A DNA stretch of 64,000 nt, from contig NC_064619.1 of the NCBI RefSeq assembly GCF_023898315.1, positions 349,194,650 through 349,258,649 of the forward strand, given 5' to 3'. The number at the start of each line of letters is the position of its first letter. Positions within the stretch are counted from its first letter, which is position 1. Position numbers and translations under genes: made by a program. This stretch comes from Schistocerca nitens. Lineage: Eukaryota; Arthropoda; Insecta; Orthoptera; Acrididae. Shown here in pieces: positions 12,027-23,590 of this stretch. The notes below the pieces were generated by a model, which was given only the letters and a program-made list of their open reading frames with translations, had not been told where the DNA came from and ran no database searches.

Positions 12027-12180
12027 GGCAACGGTCCTCGACGGTTTAGGTGACACAGTATTGTTGTTGGCATACATTATGACTAACATAGAGACAACAG
12101 AGCACAACATTTTATATGAACGACGACAGAAATGGTTAAAAGTCCATTGAAATAAAATTTTTATTACGTTAAATATATGT
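12027..12180 (+). repeat. Dispersed repeat, copy 2
   Basis: Second copy of the repeat at 8513-8695, same orientation, about 3.5 kb away. The shared part starts at CAACGGTCCTCGACGGTTTA and fades near AAATATATGT. Confidence 0.6.
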
Positions 12181-12252
12181 TGCAGCTTATCAGATTAGCA
12201 TTGCTTCGAAGCGACGTCGCACGCTCGTATCCTCGATCGCATTCACGTAATA

Positions 12253-12449
12253 TGGTTCTAATGGCTCTGAGCACTATGGGACTTAACTTCTGAGGTCATC
12301 AGCTCCCTAGAACTTAGAACTACTGAAACCTAACTAACCTAATGACATCACACAAATCCATGCCCGTGGCAGGATTTGAACCTGCGACCGTAGTGGCGGC
12401 GCGGTTCCAGCCTGTAGCGCCTAGAACCGAGCGGCCACCACGGCCGGCT
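12253..12449 (-). mobile_element. tRNA-derived SINE, family 1
   Basis: Minus-strand copy with the GCCGGCC.TGGTGGCCGCTCGG head, a B box (GGTTCAAATCC) and the standard CTAACCTAA and AGTGCTCAGAGCCAT segments. ACGTAATA repeats on both sides (12245 and 12451), consistent with a target-site duplication. Confidence 0.93.
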
Positions 12450-12664
12450 AACGTAATATGTTTAAATGTTTTCACACGTTCAAAAATTAATTCTCGCGGC
12501 GCAGCGAATATTCACTATTTTTCTATGTCCGTTTGTGTAATAACAAAAACACATTTTATGGTGTATTAACTTCCTATATCTTTCGCTGAATATCTCCGTA
12601 ATGAAAATGGAAGATTTGTCACTGAGACGGATCACATGAGAAATAGGTACTTTTATCCCACATA

Positions 12665-13195
12665 CACTGACGAAAGAAAGCTGAAACAACCCAGCAGCCC
12701 CACTATGAGAATGCAAATAATATTTTTTTTTTTTTTTAGTACAGACTTCTTGGTAGTTACCTTTGAGATTGAACGAAGTGAGTTGATATTAGTCAACAGA
12801 CATTATCAGCTCCACAACCAGTAAGAATGGGACAGTGTAGAAGGGGTACGAAAAGCTGGATGTTCCTTCTGCGATATTGCGGTCTGGGGTGTGATTTCGT
12901 AAGACAGCACGAACACTCTTGTGGTTATCCCATGAATCTTGACTGCAATACTGTACGCCAGTCACGAACAGCATTGCGTGGTGTGTGATCCAACACGATA
13001 ACGCTCTCTCACATGCTGCTGTTGTTGCCCATAGTGCTCTACAAAATGTCGACATGTTGCTTTGGCCTGCTCGATCACCAGATCCGTCTCTAGTTGAGCA
13101 ATATGGGACATAATCTGGCGACAATTCCAGCCTCATTCCACAACCTGGAGTAGCCGTCTGTGTATTGGCCGCCAATAGCGACCGATACCAATAGC
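12665..13195 (+). mobile_element. Internally deleted Tc1-like element
   Basis: It starts after TA with CACTGACGAAAG, the terminal repeat of the element at 33577-34989, and contains a poly-T run at 12722-12738. The transposase region jumps from the helix-turn-helix start (KLDVPSAILR-like, about 12860) straight to the C-terminal catalytic part. There, VDMLLWPARSPDPSLVEQ at about 13050-13105 is the family RSPDLSPIEH motif, frame-broken afterwards. The right terminal repeat is missing. It cannot encode a transposase. Confidence 0.75.
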
Positions 13196-16100
13196 TGTAG
13201 CAACCGCCAGAAACTAAGAGATGTTACAAATATACTCTTAGGCAAGATTAGTTACTTCAAATAGTGGGTCGTGTTGTGACAGTTTCCCGCTCTTTGTAGT
13301 AACTCATTTGACTACTACGAACAAGGGGAACAAATTGCCAATACGACCTTCCGTCGACGACTGACAAGGGGAGAAGAATAAGATGAGAGAGGTGTCGACA
13401 AGCAGTTAAGATAATTTTGTCATCTCTTATGTAAAGCAGCACCACTGTCACAGCAGTCCTAAACGCTTAACATGGATATGTGAACTAGTGAGGGCATCAC
13501 GCAAATATCTAAGTCGACTGCTGCAGCAAATGCTATGCAACTGCTTAATGGAGACAACATGTACATAGACGTGTAGAGCTTTCCAACTGCAATCAGACGC
13601 TGGGGAAATATAACAGCCAACGAAAAAAAAAAAAAAAAGGAATGTGTTTTCATCTGAAACAGTCTGTGCAGAGATTATTAAATCCAAAGCAAATTCAGTT
13701 AAGTAAGGAAAGGTGGAAATAACTTAATGTTAGGCCCCTTTCTAGAGAACAGCTAAAATATGAATAGTCGATCATTAGTCGCATTCACCTAACCTCAGTA
13801 GAATTACTACTTCATCATGTAACGACCAATTTTGAACCTTTCAGACTAAGAAATTATTAAAAACAGTAGTTGCCTACAAAGCTGAGGTAAATCGTAACTG
13901 TAATTAGATAAGAACAGAAAAGCCTACGTGCCTACAACCAAATTCTCCTGGTCCCTCACCACTTCGACCCTTAGCTTAACGTCCTATCTCCAGCATATGC
14001 TTTCAAAGAAGACGTTCTACTATCAATTTCCTGCAGTGAAGTGCTTCTCTCTCATCATAAAATACCTTCAATATTACATTTTGAAAAATTCACAAGAGTT
14101 TTTAACTTTATTCGTGTGCGACGGTCTGTTTCAATGACTAAGACAAGTGTAAATATTATGGCTTCCAATTTGCTCCGCGGTACAGTGGGTACGTGTCAGA
14201 TAATAAATCACGTCGGGCCAAGTGCCAATCCGGGATGGGTCCAAAGACCTTTTTTTTTTACACAGAACTGTTCTTTCACGTTCGACAATGACTCGTATTC
14301 CCTATTAAACTGAAGGGCCGCTTACAACAGACTGGATAAATGAATTGAGAAGTCGCAGAGAGCAACAGGATCATGGCTAGAAAATAACTGTGGAGTTCGA
14401 ACCACTTTTCAGGTTGTTGACAGCTTTATCGTTATATGTGTACATGACATTGATATCCTTTGTATCCTTGGGTATCATTATCAAATACTTTTGAGTGATA
14501 AACGAAATATATACTACCATCAACCAAGCCAATGAATACCATTACACTAAATAAATATCCCTATTTTCAGAAAATATGGATAAAGTAACATAACTGGGTG
14601 ATGAATTAGATAATACCCCAAAATTTATGAAAACTTAACTGCGCTTTTCCACTAGTTAAAATGTTAATAATATAAGAGTCAGATTAACGTTAACAAACAA
14701 TAAATATAAACACATTACTGGTGTAAAATAGACAATTATTAGCACCAATACATTTACAAAGTGACAAGTGAAGGATGTCATTAAAACCACGAATATTAAT
14801 TAGACAAAGATGGTCGTTTTTCACTCTATTCCGCTACATTTGAACTGGTATCATTTTTATGATTTTACATTTTAAAGCCAGATAACATATTCCGTATCAT
14901 ATCTTTTCCAAATAGAAAAAAATTCATTTAATCAAGAAAGTAAATAAAAATACTGTAGTGCTTCTATTCGTACCACGCTACTCATGCATATATTACTGAG
15001 AGGGGGATTTTTATCAGTAAAGGATAGAGCAGTCACTTTAAGACTCAAAGTTTATTATCATGAAGCATCAACATACGTTTCTCTGAGATAAGCAAATGAA
15101 AATTTTATAAAAGAACGAAGGATTGTATTCATGAAATCTAACTTTGTGTCAGGTGAGTGAGCACAGTAAATGTATAATCACGAGAATAAGTCGTGGATAC
15201 TGCAGGAATGGGATGTGGTTAAAAGCAAGAAACCGGAGATATAAGGACGAACACCAGCAGAATCATTAAAGTGTTTGACAAAAGCAACTGTAAGTCTGAG
15301 AATATAAAAAATGGTGCAGTTAGGCTACCATGGAAGTTAACTACAATCGACATGGTGATTCTATTGAAAGCTCATTCTTACCACTCATACAGCATGAATG
15401 CAGTAGGTAGCGGTGGTAACATTTGAGTCTGGCTTGACCTCTGCACTCGGAACTACAGTGGAAACATCCGTATGGGTGCAAGTGGTATCTGGCAGCAAGT
15501 ATTTTCTTCTCAGTCGCCTGTCCTCAAGTATTTACTCTTAATTCTGCTAGCAATTAATGTGGTCCATTTTAACCACCTGTAACTTGCCTGTTTGTACAAG
15601 TGTAGGAAAATTGCTGGAAAATTCCAGCTGACGCTACGAGTTCCTTTCAATAATGGTTTTGTACATAACTTCAACAAACTCGTAATCTTGCGGATTTTGT
15701 TATCATTAATCAATAATCCCAAGCTGTGGGAAGGAAGACAAAAAACTTCTCCTAGTCCACGACAGGATTCTGAGGCTGATGAATTGAAAGACTTACTTAT
15801 AGATACACACAAGAAAGAACATGATCTCCAGTCAGAAAATTGTTTACAAGTGTTTTAAACTAATATTCCTTCGTAGCACGTCTGCTGAGACAAACGGTTG
15901 TACTAGCGGTCTACCTTCTCAGAAAGCTAGAGCTGGCGTAGAATTCAATCTCTCCTGAAAGGAATCCTTCCAGTGCCTCAAGGAAGACTGTGTCTTACGC
16001 AGATAGCCGCCCCTCCTAAGCCCATCGAGGGGAGTTGGGACCAACCGAATTCTGCATTCCATACTTGCTTTCAAGGGTAGCTATTAGGCAGCATTAAAGG

Positions 16101-16299
16101 GTCGACAACATTGACAATGAGGATGTCCATATGACATTAAACGCTTCGTAAGAGTTTAGGAATAACCTGCTGTGTAACATCACCTTCTCATTTAGAATAA
16201 AATGGATGCTGATGAAATTGTGCTGATGATTTTGAAGTTTGGTCAGTGCCCTTATAAAGTCCCAATTTTTACACAGTCCAATTTCTACACAATCCAAGT
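13196..16299. other. No recognisable gene
   Basis: AT-rich, stop-rich. There is a poly-A run at 13623-13638. ORFs at 13928-14137, 14041-14313, 15510-15812 (-) and 15592-15858 lack motifs. A stretch at 15890-16080 is less AT-rich but unassigned. Confidence 0.4.
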
Positions 16300-16456
16300 C
16301 AGCCGCTGTCACGGGTGATGATGGTGACGATGGAATGATGAAGCCAACACAAACACCCAGTCCCCAGGCAGAGAAAGTCCTCAATCCGGCTGGGAATCGA
16401 ATCCGGGGGCCGTGATCCAGAGGCAGCAACGCTACCCACCGCAACACGAGCTGCGG
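16300..16456 (-). mobile_element. tRNA-derived SINE, family 2 head with a TCATCAT-type tail
   Basis: On the minus strand it reads GTCCGCAGCTCGTGTTGCGG, then a B box (GGATTCGATTCCC), then CTTTCTCTGCCTGGGGACTG, GTGTTTGTGTTGGC and a tail of ATCATT and CATCATCACC units. The head matches the SINE at 46511, but the tail is different. Confidence 0.8.
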
Positions 16457-17130
16457 ACAAATTGTGCTGAGATTCATCTGAAGCACAAGTTCGTCAAGGA
16501 GATTTTAACTGGGACAAGGGTATCTTTCTTGCTTTTCCTTTCACTGATGAATATCATGCCAGATGCACAATATTACTCAGAATCTGAAATTTCTTAGAAT
16601 ACTCATGAGTTTTTCTGTTCAGAACACATGCCTCATACGACTTGTAAAACCCTGAAGCAGCAGTACTTTAGAACATTTGGCAGATAAAGCTTACGTAAAA
16701 CAATTACACACAATTATCTTGTTTAATGCGAGTACCAAATACGGCCCTTTGGCCTCGTATTCAAAAATAATAATAGTGAAGTGTCCATTACTTTATAAAT
16801 GTGACTGGAATCCAGGGCCTTTAAAACTGAAACATCTAGACTTAGCCTTCTGGACCTCTTAAAAAATGAAAGAAAACATTTAACGATCAAAATATGATAC
16901 TGGCTCTATATTAATTAAACTATTATAACTCTTACCGATGAGGTTCACTGGAAGAAAGATGACAAATTACCGGAGTTTTCTGAGGTATCTACGGATGCTA
17001 AACGGATTTTTGTGCATGTATTTTGTGCATTCACGATATATAAACTACTGGCGCGCCATACAGGTAACCACTGAGGTAGTACTTTTCATTTACATACTGC
17101 CTGTTTATCACGATAGACCCTCCCCTTTAT
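16457..17130. other. No recognisable gene
   Basis: AT-rich. ORFs at 16412-16597, 16677-16862 and 16938-17255 show no motif, and the last runs into the CT repeat. Confidence 0.4.
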
Positions 17131-17145
17131 ATCTCTCCCTCTCCT

Positions 17146-17180
<35 letters not shown>

Positions 17181-17189
17181 TCTGATGCT
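17131..17189 (+). repeat. (CT)n microsatellite
   Basis: About 50 bp of nearly pure CT. It causes the Ser/Leu and Arg/Glu low-complexity ORFs on the two strands. Confidence 0.95.
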
Positions 17190-18519
17190 TTCTTTTGTTT
17201 ATTGTCTTTGAGTAAAAGTATGCTCTTTAATTGGCATCTCGTAGCAGTTTTCTGAAACACACAAAGGTACATGTGCAAAACGTTGATACTATAAAAATGC
17301 ATAAAAATTTATCATGATATTCATTACAACTGCAAAATATTTCCTTATTGTAGTTGCCGTACCTGTATTTGTGGGCTCAAGTTATTTCCATTTCTCACAT
17401 TATAGTGTTCGTCGCCAAACCATTGCATCAGAAGGTGATATTCGTATTGCTGTTAAACTCTTTTAACATCACAAAGGTGGCTTCCACCATATGAGAGTTG
17501 CATCACCTGTGAACAGTAGATACAAAATAGTGAAACAAGTTCTGCGTCTTCAATTTCTTAATCTCACGTACCTCTAAATGACATGCCAAGTTATTACACA
17601 GCAGCTTGGTGCCTCATACTACCGGAGTATTTTACACTAACAATCCAAATTTCCTTGGCGCTCAGTACATCTCACTTCTGGCATCAAATATTAACTACAA
17701 CACGCAAATCAGCCTTGAAAAGCAAACTCGTCCTACGTCTTAGCCAATATACTCATAGACTTTCAATACTTCCTCAACTGTTGAAAATCACTCGCAAGTG
17801 CACCACATACATTCGTCACCTTCTTCTTCCTTCTGCAGTTGCCCAGAATTATGAAAGTGGTTAACACCCATTACACGAATCTCTTTATGTGTTAGAAGTG
17901 TAGTCGACCTTTCGATCTGCGACTCGTGAGGGTCGCACTCTCATAACGTTGTTATGAAAACTTTGCCTCACTCTGCATGTAAAACAGTGTACAAAAGAAT
18001 TTTTAACTTATAAATCAGCATCACGTACGTCATTTTAATTTTTTTACGTCTTTAGTACCGACTACTTCCAACACATTTACTAGAGAGTATCAATATATAC
18101 CACTGACTGTACAGTCGTGCTCAAAATATAATATAATTTTTCTTGAATCGCATGCAACCACCATAACGCAGCTGTCTAGGATGTCCTCTAATCGCTCCTT
18201 GGTACAGTCGTTTAACTATTGAAAATAGTTCCAACTAGTCACCACTAGAAAACACTGCTCTATATCGCAATAACTCAAGATGTAAAATAATACCACGATA
18301 CTAAGAGTATCAGAGAACACCTTATCACAGATAAGATTGATCTTAAGGCTTATAAGCTGACATTTATTACAATTTGTGACATACCTGAAATGTTAACACT
18401 CTCATTATTACGTCATATAGATGATCAACGTAGTAAGTTCGTCGTATTCATGATTTACTCTTCAAAGTAACATGCCGTACTTTTTATTTAACAAAAACTG
18501 ACATTAAAAATATATGTTA
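17190..18519. other. No recognisable gene
   Basis: AT-rich, stop-rich in all frames, no repeat recognised. Confidence 0.4.
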
Positions 18520-19450
18520 TTCACGAGCAGCTACTTGAGAATGCGTATGAACTTTAAATGACATCACGAACCGTCTCGTTCTGCATATGGAATCAAACCC
18601 AGGTCATGCAGACTAAGCAAAGATTTCGTGACTGACGGAATCTAACAGTCATTCCTGACTAGGCATACAGGGAGTGATATAATTCGATTTTAGACAGTAT
18701 CAGTTAGCAAATATCAACTTTACCAATTACATAACGTAAACATTTTTAACGGACGCGAATTTCTACCCGTTAGCGAACTACGAGAGATGTTAAATATTGC
18801 TTCTTCACAAGTAGCTTACTTAAAATGCCGTGAGGTAAAGCTTTGTGTTGGACAGGGATTCGAATCCAGAACCTAATCGGATTGTTATATCGAAGCACAA
18901 TCAACTGTGACGTATCGGATTTTATCGCCGGTAGCTCGATGTTTTAACTAAATTGACGAGGCAATACATTAATTTTTTCCTTCCCATTACTCCAACCTTG
19001 CACCTATCGCTGTTATATTCTGAGAAAACGAACGTTAAATATGGGTTTGCTACAGCAGCAGCGACATGTGAGCAAGTTTGAACTAGAAATAATATGACGA
19101 AGAGCTCAATGCCGACTGGTAATCGAACCCCACACATATCGTTGTTGACTACACACAAAGAGACGTCAGCTACCGAATTTTCCTCCACCAGCAGCTCGGA
19201 ATAACATCCTTGAACTTAAAGTGATCTCACAAATGGTTCTGTGTCTCACTGGGAGTCAAAAACGTCAGATATCGTTAGTGGTGACAACGACTGAAAATTC
19301 ATTAAAAATAAAAATTACTATCCACCATAAGATAGGTATTCTCATGTTAGAGCTTCATTATATATAATGAAAACTTTAGTGACGGGCCAGGATTCGAAAC
19401 CATTCACGCACAATATGTGAAGAGTTTGAGGAATCTGCAGTTTTGACCAA
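18520..19450. repeat. Composite satellite-like repeat with recurring B-box-like sites
   Basis: Diverged sub-units recur. GGAATCAAACCC (18589), GGATTCGAATCC (18856), GGTAATCGAACCC (19118) and GGATTCGAAACC (19390) are spaced 262-272 bp apart. AGCAGCT/AGTAGCTT-type segments (18527, 18811, 19187) recur between them, and TGAACTTTAAATGACATCAC (18550) matches TGAACTTAAAGTGATCTCAC (19213). From memory the order matches a longer tandem repeat of locust genomes. Weak related pieces occur at 20040-20100, 20880-20960 and 22030-22230. Confidence 0.6.
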
Positions 19451-19637
19451 ACAACAAATTGTGGTCGAGCTGTATTCTCACGAAGGGATCAAATTGCGCG
19501 TTAACGGCGGTCTGAGTTGATTCCCAGTTGAGAACCAATTTTATCGACATACAGAAGTTCAAATAAATGATAGAATCAGTGTCCTGTGACCCTACATAGC
19601 GTCTGTTTCGTCACTAGAAATAAACAACTAGTAATAA

Positions 19638-19834
19638 ATGGTTCAAATGGCTCTGAGCACTATGGGACTCAACTGCTGAGGTCATTAGTCCCCTAGAACT
19701 TAGAACTAGTTAAACCTAACTAACCTAAGGACATCACAAACATCCATGCCCGAGGCAGGATTCGAACCTGCGACCGTAGCGGTCTTGCGGCTCCAGACTG
19801 CAGCGCCTTTAACCGCACGGCCACTTCGGCCGGC
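19638..19834 (-). mobile_element. tRNA-derived SINE, family 1
   Basis: Near-complete minus-strand copy, from ATGGTTCAAATGGCTCTGAG to CCGGCC. AAACAACTA occurs at 19622-19630 and 19835-19843 as target-site duplication. Confidence 0.95.
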
Positions 19835-21583
19835 AAACAACTATTATAAGAAAGGTAACTGGTGATATAGTTTCTTCATGTCGCCACTCCTGACTTTATT
19901 GTGGATCAACCTAACGTCTACTTGGTGGTGAAGGAATATCATGTTTAATGTGAATTTCAGACCTCAGTGCCATTATACCTTCTTCACTTGGCGCAGTCAG
20001 AAGAGAATAGCATATGTCTCCCCCTATCAAAAATCATTGGCAGAAGTTGGAATCGACCACACATTTTGAAAACACAGTTGTGCTGTCTGCTGAAGTTATC
20101 AATCTAATGGAACTTTGAACATAATTCCCTACACTTCTCAACCTAAAATAGTCCCATGTGGGAAAAGGGCTAACTTGCGCGACATTTTGTTCTTTTCCGG
20201 TTTAATAGACGGCCAGGCAGCAGATGCATCTCGAAACTTTTGAATTTTGTGTGTATCGTGCCAAAATACGTCAGAGAAGTATTTTCTACATTAGCTGTCG
20301 TGTAGTAGTGGAATTTTTTTCTTCTTCAAACCTTGGTTTACGGCTTTAACTCAGAACAAGTTATCTACATGCTTGTAATCAATAAAGTGCATGTACATTG
20401 TCAGACTGTTGTAGATAACATCAGAGTATTCGCATGTATCGCTGCTTATTAATTTCTCTCTCATGTTTACTATTGTTTTAACAACACTAAAAGGAAACTT
20501 ACGAAATTGTGCACTGTATTATAAGAAATGAAATAAAACTACTCACCATAACCTTACGACGAAAGTCTGTTTTGATAAAACTGAGTATCTGTACACAAGC
20601 GTGCCTCTATCGGAACGAATTAGTAAAACACTACTCATTTAGATTTTGAATGGGTATGCATTTGATTGGTATGCTGTGTCATACTCAAGAGGTATACAAA
20701 TGTGGCATTTCATAAATAAATTATGTATTCCTAAAAACCCAAAATTTGCTTGTCAGCAGCGGAAAGAGGCGTTACGTGTAGTGCAACATTGTAAGTTTTT
20801 CACCATTGCACTATGAGTCGAAAGTATTTTCTTGCGAATTCCTTATAGATGTTTGATCTGACTGCTTCTAGCTCTTTCACAGAAGGGATAAAAACGTTAG
20901 AGTTAGCGAGACTGGAACTGCGAACCATAACAAACGCGTTTTCAGAGGTCAGCTCGCTACCACACACCTAGCAAACAGGTACACAGCTTCGCTTCCTCTT
21001 ACGAGGTCAATAGTGGCTAGAGCTCGTAAAGTGCAGTTTAAAGGACGAGATTAGTTGCGATTCCACTTGCAACGACTTTTCTGGGCTGAAAACCGTAAAT
21101 TTAAAATATTTTGTTACACCTCAAGCGATAATAACTCAGATTATTCAATGGAAATGACAGGAAAAATCAAGTGAACTCTCAGGCTTAATTCCGTGCACAC
21201 GAGACAGTAACTCGTCGGTCACAGAGTCGCTGAACACACCTTCCCTTATTTTCAAATATCAGTTACAGTACCAGCAGGAAGAAGACGAACCGATGTGATC
21301 CTATATCAGGCTGGGAAGTGACCATAGCTGTCGTCTCAAAGACGCGGCTGCTACGGCCTGGAATACATCAGGCATCTGATTCGCATTTCTCTAAGTAGGT
21401 TCAGGTGCTGGAGCGTAGTTACTAATAATACTCAGAACTGATTGCCAACTAAGCATCATAAATCAGTAACTCTCATAGTTGGTTTTATATTTCTTTCGTA
21501 AGTGTACTCAAAACTAAGAAACTCATTCATTGACATTTTCGTACCTAGCCGATAGTCGAGCACAACAAACAAATAAAAAAAAA
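19835..21583. other. No recognisable gene
   Basis: AT-rich DNA with faint pieces of the composite repeat (near 20040 and 20890). No coding signal. Confidence 0.4.
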
Positions 21584-21584
21584 T

Positions 21585-21587
21585 GTG

Positions 21588-21655
<68 letters not shown>
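21585..21655 (+). repeat. (TG)n(AG)n compound microsatellite
   Basis: A TG run switches abruptly to an AG run at about 21622. The ORFs through it on both strands are spurious. Confidence 0.97.
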
Positions 21656-21658
<3 letters not shown>

Positions 21659-21812
21659 ATAAAAATGAATGAGAGAGAGAGAGTAAAAAATTGTTGTAAA
21701 GATATTGAATCATGGTATGTAAGGAAATATTTCATTAAAATGACACGTTCCACATCATTACGAAATGTCATATTCATCATCTATGGGACAAGTATTCATC
21801 TAATCTAATCAT
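21656..21812 (+). mobile_element. LINE 3' end fragment
   Basis: Reads ATGACACGTTCCACATCATT, then ACGAAATGTCATATTCATCA, and ends ATCTAATCTAATC. From memory this is the 3' untranslated end of a CR1/Jockey-type LINE, whose tail is a short tandem repeat in place of poly-A. Only the 3' end is present. Confidence 0.55.
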
Positions 21813-22714
21813 ATTGCTGAATAGCCATGAAGAGTCATGAATTACCGAAATTTTCGCCAATATCAGTAACCAAATCTAAACGTGGAAATAAAAGACGACA
21901 GTTTTTGTAATAAACCGGGACTGCTATCAAGATTCTTTCGTCCCTGTTAACTAATCACGAAAGGTTACTGATATACCTCCATTCAGAAGTAACAAAGTTA
22001 GCATGCATTTAAAGATGAAGTGTATGATGTGAAGTTCTGTGAAGAAGGTACGAACCCAACATGTAATCGGATTGTTAACTAAATAAAATCAAATGTTACA
22101 ATCGGTTTTTCTTACCAGCAGCTAGGTGTTTGAATCTAAAATATAGATACAAATTTTTGTGCTGGAGCGACAATCGAACCGCACACCTACCGTTCTTCTT
22201 TATCAACCACGACTATAGATTTTGGTTTCTTTGTGCATCGTTGTCTGCTTCCACCCTCCTACTTTGATTTCTGCTTGATCTTCCTGCTTCAACTAGATTA
22301 ACAAATCAATGCATGAAGCTGTTGCAAAATTTTTAAAACTTCCAAACACTCTCGGAGATGTACTCTGTTCTATTTTTGTAGTTCCTGTCTACGACAGTGT
22401 CAGCCCTACACCACCGTTCTACAAGGGCAGCTAAAAGGGGCACCTTAAACGGCACAACTATCATCTGGTGGAGTGGACGGCAGGTGGGACATCCATCCTC
22501 AATTTGCAAGGTTGCTTTCACCTCAGGTAAAATGTGATACATTCGATCAATTAAATCAGTCATTCCTGAAATCTGATTTCGCAGAACAGAATGCATAAGT
22601 TTATGGTTGTGGAAGGGGGCTGTCTCCAGTTACTGTTAGTTGCAGAAAACACACCAACTTTATTTTTCTAAGAACCACTTAATTACACTTTGCCTCAAAG
22701 GCATCAAATTAAAA
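21813..22714. other. No recognisable gene
   Basis: Includes degenerate composite-repeat pieces at 22030-22230. ORF 22333-22596 (-) has two Cys-rich spots (DGCPTCRP) but no identifiable domain. It directly precedes the CTGAAGGCC repeat region and may belong to the same element. Confidence 0.35.
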
Positions 22715-23590
22715 CAATATGGCTGAAGGCCTAGTTAATAAAACGTGCAATATCTCCTGGGCTGCCGGCCGCGGTGGTCTAGCGGTTCTAGGCGCTCAGT
22801 CCGGAACCGCGCGACTGCTACGGTAGCAGGTTCGAATCCTGCCTCGGGCATGGATGTGTGTGATGTCCTTAGGTTAGTTAGGTTTAAGTAGTTCTAAGTT
22901 CTAGGGGCCTGATGACCACAGATGTTAAGTCCCATAGCGCTCAGAGCCATTTGAACCATTTGAACCATCTCCTGGGCTGAAGGCCCAAAACCATACTAAA
23001 AACAAGAACGACTGAAGGCCTGAACACAAGTACAAAAATTCACGTAAATAGTCGGCTCAAGGCCACACACAAGACATTGAACCACTCAGAGCTTAGGGCC
23101 TGCATAACAAGAATTTCAGATAGAGAAAACTTTTTAAAAGAACTTAGTTTTAAACAAATCAATTTTGAAAATTTTAATTTAAGAAAGCTGAAGACCTTAC
23201 CTTAAAAATATTTCACGTATAAGCTCAGCTGAAGGCCACACACTGGACGCTTAACAACTCAGGACTTAGAGCCTGGATAACAAGAATTTCAATAGAACAA
23301 AGCTTCAAAATTTTAGTTATTCAACAAATCAATCTTGAACTTTAATTTAAGTCGGCTGAAGGCCTTATCTTAAAAATATATCACGTAAAATCTTGGCTGA
23401 TGTCCACAAACTGGACATTGAACAACTCAGGGCAAAGACCTGTATAACAAGAATTTCAGATACAACAAACTTTCAAAATTTAGTTTTTCAACAAATCAAT
23501 CTTCAATTTTAATTTTAATTGACTGAAGGCCTGATTTTAAGATTAAAACAAACTAAATTAATAGACATCTGAAGGCCTCACACACTACAT
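22715..23590 (+). repeat. Tandem array, about 170-bp units with paired CTGAAGGCC motifs
   Basis: Three clear units at about 23045-23217, 23218-23386 and 23387-23550 share CTGAAGGCCACA, GGAC.TTGAACAACTCAG, ATAACAAGAATTTCA and CAACAAATCAATCTT segments. Each unit carries the motif twice, about 40-45 bp apart across unit joints. Diverged motif copies extend to both sides (22722, 22975, 23009, 23567). A SINE sits inside the left part. Confidence 0.8.
22765..22966 (+). mobile_element. tRNA-derived SINE, family 1 (best reference copy)
   Basis: Full-length copy: CCGGCCGCGGTGGTCTAGCG head with A box, B box GGTTCGAATCC, CCTTAGGTTAGTTAGG, and end GAGCCATTTGAACCATTTGA. A perfect 13-bp target-site duplication, ATCTCCTGGGCTG, lies at 22752-22764 and 22967-22979. 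There is no poly-A tail. Confidence 0.97.

Noticed and set aside
22765..22966. Possible tRNA genes at A/B boxes of the SINEs
   Set aside because: The boxes are present, but no cloverleaf with paired acceptor stem can be drawn, and each is followed by the SINE body and flanked by target-site duplications.
18520..23590. Repeats with regular spacing as a CRISPR array
   Set aside because: Units are 160-270 bp, diverged, with no short identical repeats and unique spacers; the genome is animal.
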